Source of the DNA: Helicobacter suis HS1
GTDB taxonomy: Bacteria > Campylobacterota > Campylobacteria > Campylobacterales > Helicobacteraceae
Assembly (NCBI RefSeq): GCF_026000295.1
Contig: NZ_AP026769.1
Span: 1,302,001-1,366,000, forward strand
Direction: 5' to 3'
Length of the DNA stretch: 64,000 nt
Of this stretch, positions 1 through 7,520 are shown one piece after another. The notes under the pieces are model-generated. The model had not been told where the DNA came from and ran no database searches. It saw only the letters and a program-made list of their open reading frames with translations. Position 1 is the stretch's first letter; each line of letters starts with the position of its first letter. The position numbers and the translations under genes were made by a program.

Positions 1-357
1 AGCGCCATTGCTAAAGTTTGGCTCTGGCATGGCAAAGGCGAGCTTGATATTAATGGCATGGATTTAGACACTTGGCTAGGCGGGCATGAATCTATCAAAA
101 TGAAAGTGATGCAACCTTTAGTTCTGACCCAACAAAAAGACCTTGTTAACATTAAGGCAGTGGTTTTTGGGGGCGGGTATAGTGCACAGGCAGAAGCACT
201 TAGGCATGGCATTTCTAAAGCACTAGATAGCTATGATAGCGCTTTTAGGGCGATTTTAAAACCTAAGGGTTTATTAACAAGGGATTCTCGTGTGGTTGAG
301 CGGAAAAAATATGGGAAACGCAAGGCAAGACGCAGCCCACAATTCTCCAAACGATAG
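1..357 (+). CDS. rpsI: 30S ribosomal protein S9, 3' part
   Basis: The window opens inside this gene, with the reading frame starting at base 1 and roughly the first ten codons missing. The visible protein starts [13 protein letters not shown] and carries the S9 features [15 protein letters not shown] and a very basic tail ending in PQFSKR. In the S9 family this C-terminal tail reaches into the ribosomal P site and touches the tRNA anticodon stem. The protein is part of the small ribosomal subunit. rpsI normally follows rplM, which would lie just left of the window. The next bases downstream are transposon debris rather than another ribosomal gene. Identification is secure from the sequence; only the start is unseen. 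Confidence 0.97.
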   Translation, partial: SAIAKVWLWHGKGELDINGMDLDTWLGGHESIKMKVMQPLVLTQQKDLVNIKAVVFGGGYSAQAEALRHGISKALDSYDSAFRAILKPKGLLTRDSRVVERKKYGKRKARRSPQFSKR

Positions 358-370
358 AGATTTTAGGGGG

Positions 371-517
371 GTGTACTCCCATTGTGGTTTTCTTGATTCA
401 GACTATAACACTAGTTTAAATCTAGTTAAACACTTCATCAGGGCTCTTAGCCAAATTGGCCTAGACATGGCGGCTTTATTAACTGATTTAAAAACAAGTC
501 AGTTAATAACTAACTAG
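371..517 (+). pseudogene. TnpB C-terminal remnant
   Basis: An open frame of about 48 codons reads YSHCGFLDSDYNTSLNLVK followed by a polar tail ending at a stop at 517. The pattern HCG-x(3)-DSDYNTSLN matches the end of TnpB (OrfB of IS605/IS607 elements), where the second half of a zinc finger is followed by the last RuvC aspartate in an R/S-D-x-N-A-S-x-N context. No upstream TnpB sequence is present: the frame runs back into rpsI. I therefore read it as the surviving tail of a decayed element inserted just behind rpsI, not a functional gene. The rest of the 358-594 interval shows no other gene. Confidence 0.6.
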
Positions 518-594
518 AAACTAAGAAACCAACAAAAATCCCATGCTTTTAGCCTATAGATTTATAGAATTTTATAGGTTTGTAGGAGCAGGAC

Positions 595-1977
595 ATGGCC
601 ATTGATCTAAAAACCACCCCCATTCCTAGACTCTTTTTTTATTATTTTATCCCCCTTGCCTTTTCTATGATCTCGCTTTCTACCTATTCTATGATTGATG
701 GCATGTTTGTGGGCAATAAATTAGGCAAGCAAGCTTTAGCAGCTATTGGGGTGTGCTGGCCTATTTTCCCTACTTTTATTGCCTTTGAATTGCTCTTTGG
801 ATTAGGGGCTGCCTCTATTGCTTCTTACTTTTTAGGCAAAGATCACGCCAAGCGCGCGCGGCTTGTTTTTAGCTCTGTTTTTTATTTTGTAGCCATTAGC
901 ATTACTTGTATTAGCTTAGCTTTAGTACCCTTCAGTGAAGCTATCGTTAAAATGCTAGGTAGTAGCGATGTGATCTTGCCTATGGCTTCTAGTTATGCCA
1001 AAGTGGTTTTCATGGGCGCTTTCTTTTTAGTTTTACACCCCCTAGCTGATGTTTTTGTAGTCAATGATAAACGCCCTATTTTAGCAATGGTGGCTATGCT
1101 CATTGGCTCTTTGACGAATGTAATCTTTAATTATTTATTACTCTATGTCTTTGAAATAGGGATTGAAGGTAGCGCCATTGCCACAGTAGTAGGGCATGCG
1201 GTGGGTTTTGCGGTGTTGCTTTCTCACTTTCTGCTTAAAAAAGGCCAACTTTATTTTGTGGCTCGTTTTAATTTGGCTAGCGTGATCTCCTCAGCCAAAA
1301 GCGGTCTACCCCAAAGCATTTCTGAACTTAGCGCGGCTGTTGTCATGCTCATGTTTAACCAAACTATCATGCACACAGTAGGCGAGCGCGGGGTTTCTAT
1401 TTATGCCATTATCATGTATAACGGGATTGTCTTTTGGACAACTTTACTTTCTATCGGGCAGGGTATCCAGCCTATTGCTAGTTTTAGTTATGGCGCTAGG
1501 CGCTTAGATCGCGTCCGTATGGCCTTTATTTTTGGCTTGAAAGTGGCTTTTTGCGTGGGCGTGGGGTTGTATATTTTGTTTTACTTCTTTGATCCGTATT
1601 TACTTAAACTCTATGTGGATAAAAAACAACTTACAGACCTTAGCTTTCTCAAAGACACCAAGCATGCGATGGATATTTACTATTTTGGGCATATTTTTTT
1701 AGGCATCAACTTATTTTGTGCGGTCTTTTTCCAATCTATCCAGCGCACCAAAAGCTCTTTTTTAATTACTCTGTGTGAAACCATCGTGTTTATCGCGATC
1801 TTACTCCCCATTTTAAGCCATTTTTATGGCCTGCAAGGCATTTGGATCGCCTACCCACTCTCGCAGTTTTTAGCGCTTATGGTGGCGGTATGGGTGATTT
1901 ATTATGAGATTAAAAGAGGTACATTTAGCTTTATAGAACCTTATAAAAAAGGTGCTATAGTAAAGCATGCAGATTAA
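595..1977 (+). CDS. MATE family efflux protein
   Basis: A 460-residue, very hydrophobic protein with about twelve predicted membrane segments, the usual length and topology of the MATE (multidrug and toxic compound extrusion) family. The start, with PIPRLFFYYFIPLAFSMIS and then STYSMIDGMFVGNKLG, is the typical first MATE half, and the duplicated half begins near SGLPQSISELS. MATE proteins export organic cations or drugs in exchange for Na+ or H+. The ATG follows a GGAGC ribosome site at the right distance. The stop overlaps the start of the next gene by 11 bases, so the two are translationally linked. The substrate cannot be told from sequence. A second MATE pump lies at 32128-33465 on the other strand. 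Confidence 0.88.
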   Translation: MAIDLKTTPIPRLFFYYFIPLAFSMISLSTYSMIDGMFVGNKLGKQALAAIGVCWPIFPTFIAFELLFGLGAASIASYFLGKDHAKRARLVFSSVFYFVAISITCISLALVPFSEAIVKMLGSSDVILPMASSYAKVVFMGAFFLVLHPLADVFVVNDKRPILAMVAMLIGSLTNVIFNYLLLYVFEIGIEGSAIATVVGHAVGFAVLLSHFLLKKGQLYFVARFNLASVISSAKSGLPQSISELSAAVVMLMFNQTIMHTVGERGVSIYAIIMYNGIVFWTTLLSIGQGIQPIASFSYGARRLDRVRMAFIFGLKVAFCVGVGLYILFYFFDPYLLKLYVDKKQLTDLSFLKDTKHAMDIYYFGHIFLGINLFCAVFFQSIQRTKSSFLITLCETIVFIAILLPILSHFYGLQGIWIAYPLSQFLALMVAVWVIYYEIKRGTFSFIEPYKKGAIVKHAD

Positions 1978-2803
1978 AACCAAAGCACCTCCGTTTTGTT
2001 TGGCTGATTCTTCTAAAAAATCTCACTCTGGGCAATTTATTGAGGTGTGTTTAGACCCTTGCTTGTATGCCAAAACCAGCCTTTATATTGAAAAACATTT
2101 CCCCGAGCATGTGCGTTTTAAGCGTACTTTAATTTTGCTTGAACAAGAGAGCATTAAAAAAACCTATTTATTAAACCGCCTTTTTTATGCTAAATACGCC
2201 CTGCACCCCTTTAACCACCCGGACATGTTTAAAATCTTATTGCAAAAAATCCTAGATCACGCCCATTTACCCATTGTGTTTAAAGAAAACCATGAGTTAG
2301 AAAAAATCTACAATCCCCACCTAGCATTGGTACATAAAGTAGAAATCCATGTGGTGTATATGCATTCTAGATTGGTTTTTTACTACACAAATTATCTAGC
2401 TAGAGAATTTTTACACGCCACCTTTCCGGCTCATATTTTGCTGGAAACACCTTTTTCAGACAAGAGAAATAGAAAGGACTTTTTACACGAAACCCATGCC
2501 CATTTAGACGCCTTACAAATCCTGATGAATCTTAAAAACCCCCATTTTAAACACGCCTATATCCAGTTTATTTACCCCACCCAAACTTTACATTTAACCA
2601 AACAAGAAGAATTGATTTTAAAAGCTTTGCGTACGCTAGGGTTAGGGGTGATGCATTCTAAAGAGGAAATCAAACACCGCTATTTAGAACTGGCTAAACT
2701 TTACCACCCAGATACCGCCCCCAACACCTCCAAGCGCAAAAGCATTTACAAACAGCGGTTTTTAGAGGTTATGGAAGCTTATAAAATCCTTAAACACCTT
2801 TAG
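1967..2803 (+). CDS. J-domain protein with unknown N-terminal part
   Basis: A 278-residue protein whose last 55 or so residues form a J domain: helix I (MHSKEEIKHRYLELAKLY), the HPD motif at YHPDT, and a closing helix ending EAYKILKHL. J domains recruit and stimulate DnaK-type Hsp70 chaperones. The first 210 residues show no membrane segment and no glycine-rich or zinc-finger region, so this is a class C J protein and not DnaJ or CbpA. The gene overlaps the MATE gene by 11 bases and ends in a 4-base convergent overlap with the next gene. The client it delivers to Hsp70 is unknown. The J domain is clear; the N-terminal part I do not recognise. Confidence 0.8.
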   Translation: MQIKTKAPPFCLADSSKKSHSGQFIEVCLDPCLYAKTSLYIEKHFPEHVRFKRTLILLEQESIKKTYLLNRLFYAKYALHPFNHPDMFKILLQKILDHAHLPIVFKENHELEKIYNPHLALVHKVEIHVVYMHSRLVFYYTNYLAREFLHATFPAHILLETPFSDKRNRKDFLHETHAHLDALQILMNLKNPHFKHAYIQFIYPTQTLHLTKQEELILKALRTLGLGVMHSKEEIKHRYLELAKLYHPDTAPNTSKRKSIYKQRFLEVMEAYKILKHL

Positions 2804-3027
2804 TGGTTGGGTGCGTGCGCATCTTTATGTTCTTGAATCATGCGATAAATCTCATCTTTAAGATAGAGTTTTTTCTTCTTTAGAGTTGCGATTTTTAGAT
2901 CATCTGTACCGCTAGCCTCTAAAGTCGCGATTTCATCATCTAAAGCGTTATGTTCCTCAAAAATCTTATGAAAGTGAGGGTTTTTATTGCTCAACTCTTT
3001 AATCTCGTCTCTGTATTCATGGAACAT
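2800..3027 (-). CDS. YdcH family (DUF465) small coiled-coil protein
   Basis: A 75-residue charged protein predicted to be all helix. It begins MFHEYRDEIKELSNKNPHF and contains the EHNALDDEI and KKKKLYLKDEIYRMI heptad-like stretches typical of the YdcH/DUF465 family. Family members are short cytoplasmic coiled coils of unknown function. An AAAGGA ribosome site precedes the ATG. A TATAAT-type -10 box lies just upstream, arranged back to back with that of the outer-membrane protein gene. The stop overlaps the J-domain gene tail by four bases. Confidence 0.8.
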   Translation of the reverse strand: MFHEYRDEIKELSNKNPHFHKIFEEHNALDDEIATLEASGTDDLKIATLKKKKLYLKDEIYRMIQEHKDAHAPNH

Positions 3028-3054
3028 GCAAATCCTTTCTGATAAAATCTACCT

Positions 3055-3067
3055 ATTATAGTATAAT
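3055..3067. promoter_or_regulatory. Symmetric divergent -10 element
   Basis: ATTATAGTATAAT is a 13-base palindrome that reads as a perfect TATAAT -10 box on both strands: 3062-3067 for the rightward outer-membrane protein gene (ATG at 3099) and 3055-3060 for the leftward ydcH-type gene (ATG at 3027). Both starts lie 28-32 bases from their box, leaving normal short leaders with AAAGGA-type ribosome sites. The -10 boxes are seen directly; activity on both sides is inference. Confidence 0.55.
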
Positions 3068-3098
3068 TAGGCTTTCTTGTCGGCTTAAAGGATAACCC

Positions 3099-4361
3099 AT
3101 GTTGTTTGCTCTTTTAAAATCGCCTACAAATAAAATTTGCCTTTTTTTGATCTGTATTTTGCTCTCTATCCCTAAACTCTATGGCATGCATTTTAGCGAG
3201 CATATGCGCTATAATTTAGGGTTTAACCTATTCATCATGGACCATGAAGGTTCTACAACTTATTGGCCTAACACTAACACCACCCTTAACACCCGTTTAA
3301 CCCCTGAAATTGGGTTTGCGTTTAATACCAAAAATGTAGAACAAAAAATAATGGTGGGGGCGTTTTTTTTCCAAAATATCCACAATTACAAACTAAATTT
3401 CCCCTCCAAATGGGGCCCCACGCTTTATTACCAAGCTAAAGGACGCGCCTTTAATTTTTTTGGGGGGATTTTTCCCAGAAAATACCTTAATGGCCATTAT
3501 CCACTCAATGTGTTTGCGCCCTACTACTGGTTTATTGATCCGAATGCTAGAGGATTTTTAGTCCAATACAAACCCATTAAAGACCCTTATAAATCCACCT
3601 CCTTAGAAGGAGAGTTTATGCTAGATTGGTTTGGGGGGAATTGTTATATCTGTAAGTTTGGGCATAACAATTTGGGTAATGGCATGGATCGCTTTAGTTT
3701 CATGGGCTATACCGAGCTCTCTACTCTCAAAGGGTTTTTAATATTTGGGGGCAATGCGGAGTATTTCCATGTAGAAGATCAATATTTGCTTAATTGGCCT
3801 AATACCTCCGGTAGTATCTCTACTGGATCGGTTTATTTATTAGATCGCCTCTATTACCAAGCCTATGCCAAAACTAATTTAATCAACGCCGCACCCTTCA
3901 TGGAAAAATTAGATTTTTCTATAGGGGTGTTGGGGAATTTAGAGAGATTGCGCAGAATTGGCCTTAGTGTGCCCTTTAAGGTGGGTACGGGTTTGTTTAT
4001 GGATACGCATATGCAATATAAGGGCTTTGGGATTTATGACATGTTTTTTGCCAGTAGGCAGGGCGAGGATTTTCACTATAAAGAATACAATGATATTTAC
4101 ATTGATAAGATTTGTTCTAGCTCTAGCAATTACTGCCCCACACCGATTTATCGCGGCGTGCCTTTCTTCCAAGCTCCGCTTTACAATCGTCTGGATATTT
4201 ACTACGAATTTAGAAGTTCCTTTGCCACTATCCGTACCCAATTTGTCTATAACACTATGAGTAATTACCACACCACACAATCCTCCTACCAAGTCTATTT
4301 CACGGTGGCTTTAGATAGTTATGACTTACTCAATTATGTTTTACGCAAAATCCACCGCTAA
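3099..4361 (+). CDS. Putative outer-membrane beta-barrel protein
   Basis: A 420-residue protein with an N-terminal hydrophobic signal segment (ICLFLICILLSIPKLYG) followed by alternating aromatic/polar strands typical of a barrel, for example YYQAKGRAFNFFGGIF and LDIYYEFRSSF. It carries several cysteines (CYICKFG, CSSSSNYCPTP) that could form loop disulfides. It resembles Helicobacter outer-membrane proteins of porin size, but I cannot assign it to a named Hof or Hop member, and it ends in RKIHR rather than an aromatic residue. The ATG has an AAAGGA site ten bases upstream and a strong TATAAT box. Longer frames inside it on other frames are shadows. Location is inferred from signal peptide and composition. 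Confidence 0.65.
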   Translation: MLFALLKSPTNKICLFLICILLSIPKLYGMHFSEHMRYNLGFNLFIMDHEGSTTYWPNTNTTLNTRLTPEIGFAFNTKNVEQKIMVGAFFFQNIHNYKLNFPSKWGPTLYYQAKGRAFNFFGGIFPRKYLNGHYPLNVFAPYYWFIDPNARGFLVQYKPIKDPYKSTSLEGEFMLDWFGGNCYICKFGHNNLGNGMDRFSFMGYTELSTLKGFLIFGGNAEYFHVEDQYLLNWPNTSGSISTGSVYLLDRLYYQAYAKTNLINAAPFMEKLDFSIGVLGNLERLRRIGLSVPFKVGTGLFMDTHMQYKGFGIYDMFFASRQGEDFHYKEYNDIYIDKICSSSSNYCPTPIYRGVPFFQAPLYNRLDIYYEFRSSFATIRTQFVYNTMSNYHTTQSSYQVYFTVALDSYDLLNYVLRKIHR

Positions 4362-4373
4362 GTAAGCCGATAT
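4347..4373 (+). promoter_or_regulatory. FliA (sigma-28) type flagellar promoter
   Basis: AAAA at 4347-4350, a spacer of exactly 15 bases, then GCCGATAT at 4366-4373. The flagellar sigma-28 consensus used by Helicobacter flaA-class genes is TAAA-N15-GCCGATAA, so three of four -35 bases and seven of eight -10 bases match at the correct spacing. It overlaps the end of the preceding gene and lies 45 bases before the ATG of the small gene at 4418. Confidence 0.65.
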
Positions 4374-4379
4374 ACTTTA

Positions 4380-4396
4380 TTAGGCTTTAAGCCTAA
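4380..4396 (+). other. Hairpin between outer-membrane gene and small gene
   Basis: TTAGGCT and AGCCTAA form an inverted repeat around a small loop, followed by ATTTTATT. It may act as a weak terminator for the preceding gene or lie at the 5' end of the transcript from the sigma-28 type promoter. The repeat is visible; its role is not. Confidence 0.35.
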
Positions 4397-4417
4397 ATTT
4401 TATTAAAGGAGTACTCT

Positions 4418-4786
4418 ATGGCAGTCTCCATGGTAGGTAATGTAACTTATGTCAATCAAAATACCCCCTATAGTTCTATTGTGAATCAAAATGCCCTCCC
4501 TAAACTTTCTGAAGTCAATCACCAAGAATTTTTAGAGCGCTTACAAGTAGTCCAAGCAACCCGCGCTTTAGAGGAAAATAAAGCCGTGCATGAAGATAAA
4601 GAGGAGCAACGCTACCCACAGAATCAAAATCAAGAATCTTCAGATTCAAAACCGGATACGCGTGAGGATAAAACGCACAACTATCACGGCCATTATTACA
4701 GTGATGATGCACTTAAACGCGCGGTGGAAAATACAGAGGAACTAGAACAACTGGTGGATTCACATGTCCTTGATGTTACAATTTAA
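4418..4786 (+). CDS. Small polar protein, probable flagellar-regulon member
   Basis: A 122-residue hydrophilic protein starting MAVSMVGNVTYVNQNTP, with a charged, Q/E/D-rich middle and an HNYHGHYYSD histidine-rich patch near residue 95. It has no signal peptide or membrane segment and matches no enzyme family I know. The ribosome site AAAGGAG lies directly before the ATG. The best clue to its role is the FliA-type promoter immediately upstream, which in Helicobacter marks late flagellar or motility genes. I infer a flagellum- or motility-associated protein. The next gene is a flavoprotein on the same strand with its own ribosome site. Confidence 0.7.
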   Translation: MAVSMVGNVTYVNQNTPYSSIVNQNALPKLSEVNHQEFLERLQVVQATRALEENKAVHEDKEEQRYPQNQNQESSDSKPDTREDKTHNYHGHYYSDDALKRAVENTEELEQLVDSHVLDVTI

Positions 4787-4873
4787 ACATCTTTAATAAT
4801 ACAGCACAGGTGGCTAGCGTTAAACTAGGAGTTTTTAAAAAGTGCTAGCATTGTGAAAAACAAAGAGGTAGTT

Positions 4874-6220
4874 ATGGCGTTTGATTATGATTTAGTTGTG
4901 ATAGGGTTTGGAAAGGGGGGCAAAACTTTAGCAATTGCTGCCTCTAAACTGGGTAAACGGGTTGCTCTCATAGAAGAGTCTAAAGAGATGTATGGGGGGA
5001 CTTGTATTAACACTGGCTGTATCCCTTCTAAAGCCTTATTGCACATGGCCACACATAAAAAAGGGGCTAATGGTTATAAAGAAAGCATTGAGGCTAAAAA
5101 TAAAATGGTGGCTATTTTGCGCCAAAGAAATTATGAAGCCTTGATAGAAGCACGAGTTCATCTTATAGATGGGCATGCAGGGTTTAAAGACAACCATACT
5201 CTCATGGTCTATTATGATGATAGTTGTCAAGAAATTAGCGCGGCCTATATTGTCATTGATACCGGCTCTATCCCTCTTAACCCCCCTATTTCTATTAAAT
5301 CTAATAATGTCTATGACAGCACTTCTTTAATGCAATTAAGCACTTTACCCGCTCATTTAGTGGTGGTAGGTGGGGGTTATATCGGTTTAGAATTTGCTAG
5401 CATGTTTAGCTCATTTGGACACCATGCCCATAAAACAGCTACGCGGGTGAGTGTATTAGCGCGAGGAGATGTCTTTTTACCCAAAGAAGATCAGGTATTT
5501 CAAGAAAGTATTTATAAAACTCTCACACAACAAGGAATAGAGATTATTTTAGGCGCAGATGTTAAAGAGATTAAAGGCCACCGCGTCTGTTATAGTGACT
5601 CAAATAAACAAGAGCGTAACCTAGAAGCCGATGCGATTTTACTAGCCACAGGCCGCAAACCAAATACCATTGATTTACACCTAGAAAAGGCTGGTATCAA
5701 GTTAGGCGCGCACCAAGAAATCTTAACAAATAGCTTTTTAGTGGCCAATGCAGATAGTGAGGGCAATATTTATGCAATCGGTGATGTCAAAGGCGGGGAA
5801 ATGTTTACCACTTATGTAAGCTTAGATGATTATCGTATCGTCTTTGATCATCTCTATGGAGAGAAAAAACGCACCACTTTAAACCGCAATGTCTTACCCG
5901 AAGTCCTTTATATAGAAACTCCTTATAGCCATGTGGGTTTGCGCGCGCGTGATGTGCAAGATAAACCGGTGCTGGTTAAAACCCTCCAAACAGCTAGTAT
6001 CCCCGGGGCTAGAATCTTAGAAGACACATCAGGGCTTTTACAAGTACTAGTTGAGGACAGCCCTAGGGGGCGGGTTTTAGGGGCTAGTTTGCACTGCCCG
6101 CTTTCTTATGAGTATATTAACCTTTTTAGTCTAGCCATTAATCAAAATCTAAGTTTTTCTATTCTTAAGGATATGATCTACACCCACCCATCCATGCTAG
6201 AAAGCGCTAATATGTTTTAG
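4874..6220 (+). CDS. rclA: RclA-like pyridine nucleotide-disulfide oxidoreductase
   Basis: A 448-residue flavoprotein of the class I disulfide reductase family. Near the start it has the FAD-binding VVIGFGKGGKT fold and the redox pair in GGTCINTGCIPSK; a second Rossmann motif is VVVGGGYIGLE, and AIGDVKGG closes the FAD site. The C-terminal dimer domain has FTTYVSLDDYRIV and YTHPSMLES, as in E. coli RclA (YkgC), a Cu(II)-dependent NAD(P)H oxidase-like enzyme that protects against reactive chlorine. The catalytic His-Glu pair of lipoamide dehydrogenases is not conserved at the end. I chose ATG 4874 because AGAGG sits five bases upstream and the protein then begins like RclA; a GTG at 4853 is the alternative. 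Transposon debris starts right at the stop. Confidence 0.8.
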   Translation: MAFDYDLVVIGFGKGGKTLAIAASKLGKRVALIEESKEMYGGTCINTGCIPSKALLHMATHKKGANGYKESIEAKNKMVAILRQRNYEALIEARVHLIDGHAGFKDNHTLMVYYDDSCQEISAAYIVIDTGSIPLNPPISIKSNNVYDSTSLMQLSTLPAHLVVVGGGYIGLEFASMFSSFGHHAHKTATRVSVLARGDVFLPKEDQVFQESIYKTLTQQGIEIILGADVKEIKGHRVCYSDSNKQERNLEADAILLATGRKPNTIDLHLEKAGIKLGAHQEILTNSFLVANADSEGNIYAIGDVKGGEMFTTYVSLDDYRIVFDHLYGEKKRTTLNRNVLPEVLYIETPYSHVGLRARDVQDKPVLVKTLQTASIPGARILEDTSGLLQVLVEDSPRGRVLGASLHCPLSYEYINLFSLAINQNLSFSILKDMIYTHPSMLESANMF

Positions 6221-6221
6221 G

Positions 6222-6593
6222 CAATATAAAATCTACTCTGATATTAAAAGTGGCATGACCTTAGATCGACCCGGTTTTATGCAACTTCTTTCTGATGTGA
6301 TGGATTATAAAATCAAGGCGGTTTATGTTTCTTATAAAGACAGACTAGCTAGACTAAGCTATGAATTGGTAGAAAAGCTATTCACGAGTTATGGAACTCA
6401 GATTATCATCATTAATCAATGCAAGTCTAAAAGCTTAGAACAAGAACTCTTTGAGGACATCATGCAAACAATCCATTCTTTTTCTATGAAAATGTATTCT
6501 AAACGAAGGATTGCTAAGAAACTCTTGATAGAGAGTAAGGCTAATCCTGATCTCATTAATGCACTTAATGGTGAAACAGATGATTTTAACTGA
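6222..6593 (+). pseudogene. tnpA: IS607-type serine recombinase (tnpA), 5'-truncated
   Basis: An open frame from about 6222 reads QYKIYSDIKSGMTLDRPGF, then LARLSYELVEKLF and a basic tail, which is the C-terminal half or so of the small serine resolvase of IS607 elements. The N-terminal MerR-like DNA-binding part and the catalytic serine region (Y-x-R-V-S) are absent; the frame starts abruptly at the stop codon of the flavoprotein gene. An internal ATG at 6255 exists but could not give an active recombinase. The 3' end overlaps the following tnpB fragment, as in intact IS607. This is a dead remnant. Confidence 0.8.
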
Positions 6594-6960
6594 ACGCCAC
6601 ATTATCAAGCCCAAGCACCCTTGCTTTGCTAGTATTAAGAATTTCTGTCATCTGTCTAAAAATCTCTACAACTATGCTAATTTTATTCTAAGAGAGCATT
6701 ACTTAGCAGGATTTAAGCTCCCTACCCCTTATGATCTTATTAATCGCTTTGTTAAAGAAAACCAGAGAGATTATAGAGCAATGCCAGCCCAGAGTGCCCA
6801 GCAGGTTATTATGCTTTTATCTAAGAACTGGAAATCTTACTTAAAAGCGATCAAAGCCTACAAGGCTAAACCTTCTAAATTCTTTTCTAAACCTAAAATC
6901 CCTAAGTTTAAGCCTAAAAAGGGCGTTTCTATCGGTGTTTTTATAAACCAACAAATCTAG
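6580..6960 (+). pseudogene. tnpB: IS607-type tnpB, N-terminal fragment
   Basis: From ATG 6580 the frame reads MILTERHIIKPKHPCFASI and then LSKNLYNYANFILREHY, the N-terminal TnpB (OrfB) region, continuing to AKPSKFFSKPKIPKFKPKKG and ending in FINQQI at a TAG. TnpB proteins of this type are about 400 residues, so everything from the RuvC GLDxG motif onward is missing. The start overlaps the tnpA remnant as in whole IS607. The break falls near 6955, where another reading frame of different origin begins. The fragment lacks all catalytic residues. Confidence 0.75.
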
Positions 6961-7142
6961 TCTACCAAAAGGTTTATATCCCCACTAAGTGCAATATCAT
7001 TAAGCCAGAGAGGCCGCCTAAGAGTTTGCACTTTATAGACTATCTAAAAGAGTTGTTGATCTATACTGAAAGGCTAGAGAAAGATTTAGAGTTTTGCACC
7101 AAAGAGTCCACACCCACAAGAGCGCCACAAGTGCCACAATAG
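6942..7142 (+). pseudogene. Unidentified gene fragment
   Basis: A frame without a start reads YKPTNLVYQKVYIPTKCN, later SLHFIDYLKELLIYTERLE, and stops at TAG 7140-7142. It is lysine/glutamate rich and looks helical and protein-like. I cannot place it in a family. It directly follows the broken tnpB and may be the 3' end of the gene the IS607 element landed in, or an unrelated remnant. The stretch 7143-7220 shows no gene. Confidence 0.3.
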
Positions 7143-7220
7143 CTAGTGTTATAAAATCTAGAGCTCTTGCATATTAAACTCGCTACTAAAAATTAACGCC
7201 ACCGTAAGTGGATAAGTAAA

Positions 7221-7377
7221 AAAGTCTGTGCTTGAAGAGATAGAGGAAAGTTCAGATTTTATCATCATAGCAATGGAGACAGATAAAGATCATCTACACC
7301 TGATGATTCAGTATATCCCTAGGGTGTCTATCAGTTCCATTATCTTGCGGATCAAGCAGATGACTACTTATAGAGTT
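7221..7377 (+). repeat. Duplicate A, left copy (piece of tnpA)
   Basis: These 157 bases are identical to 8982-9138 inside the intact IS605-type tnpA, 1761 bp to the right. The piece begins and ends inside tnpA codons, has no start, and is flanked on both sides by unrelated sequence, so it is a dead copy. It is one of five such displaced duplications in the window. Confidence 0.95.
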
Positions 7378-7378
7378 C

Positions 7379-7495
7379 TTTGATGAAAATTTGATCTCTA
7401 GTATGGATTATGAACACCTCCTGCGCTCCTATCACACCTTCCCCCTTTTTGGCAAAAGAAAATATTATGGCGCAGTGGTGCTACAGGCTAGGTAG
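7379..7495 (+). pseudogene. Unidentified gene tail
   Basis: Immediately right of duplicate A, a frame reads FDENLISSMDYEHLLRSYH and ends VVLQAR at TAG 7493-7495. It looks like the C-terminus of a real protein whose upstream part has been replaced by the tnpA piece. I do not recognise the family. It lies just outside the tnpB end of the IS605-type element. Confidence 0.3.
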
Positions 7496-7520
7496 CCACA
7501 AAGAGTTAGAAATTTGTGAA

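Noticed and set aside
290-517. Novel 75-residue gene after rpsI
   Set aside because: Its start lies inside rpsI and its end matches a TnpB tail, so it is better read as a transposon remnant.
3939-4292. Opposite-strand and alternate-frame open frames inside the outer-membrane protein gene
   Set aside because: They lack ribosome sites and family features and are fully contained in a convincing gene.
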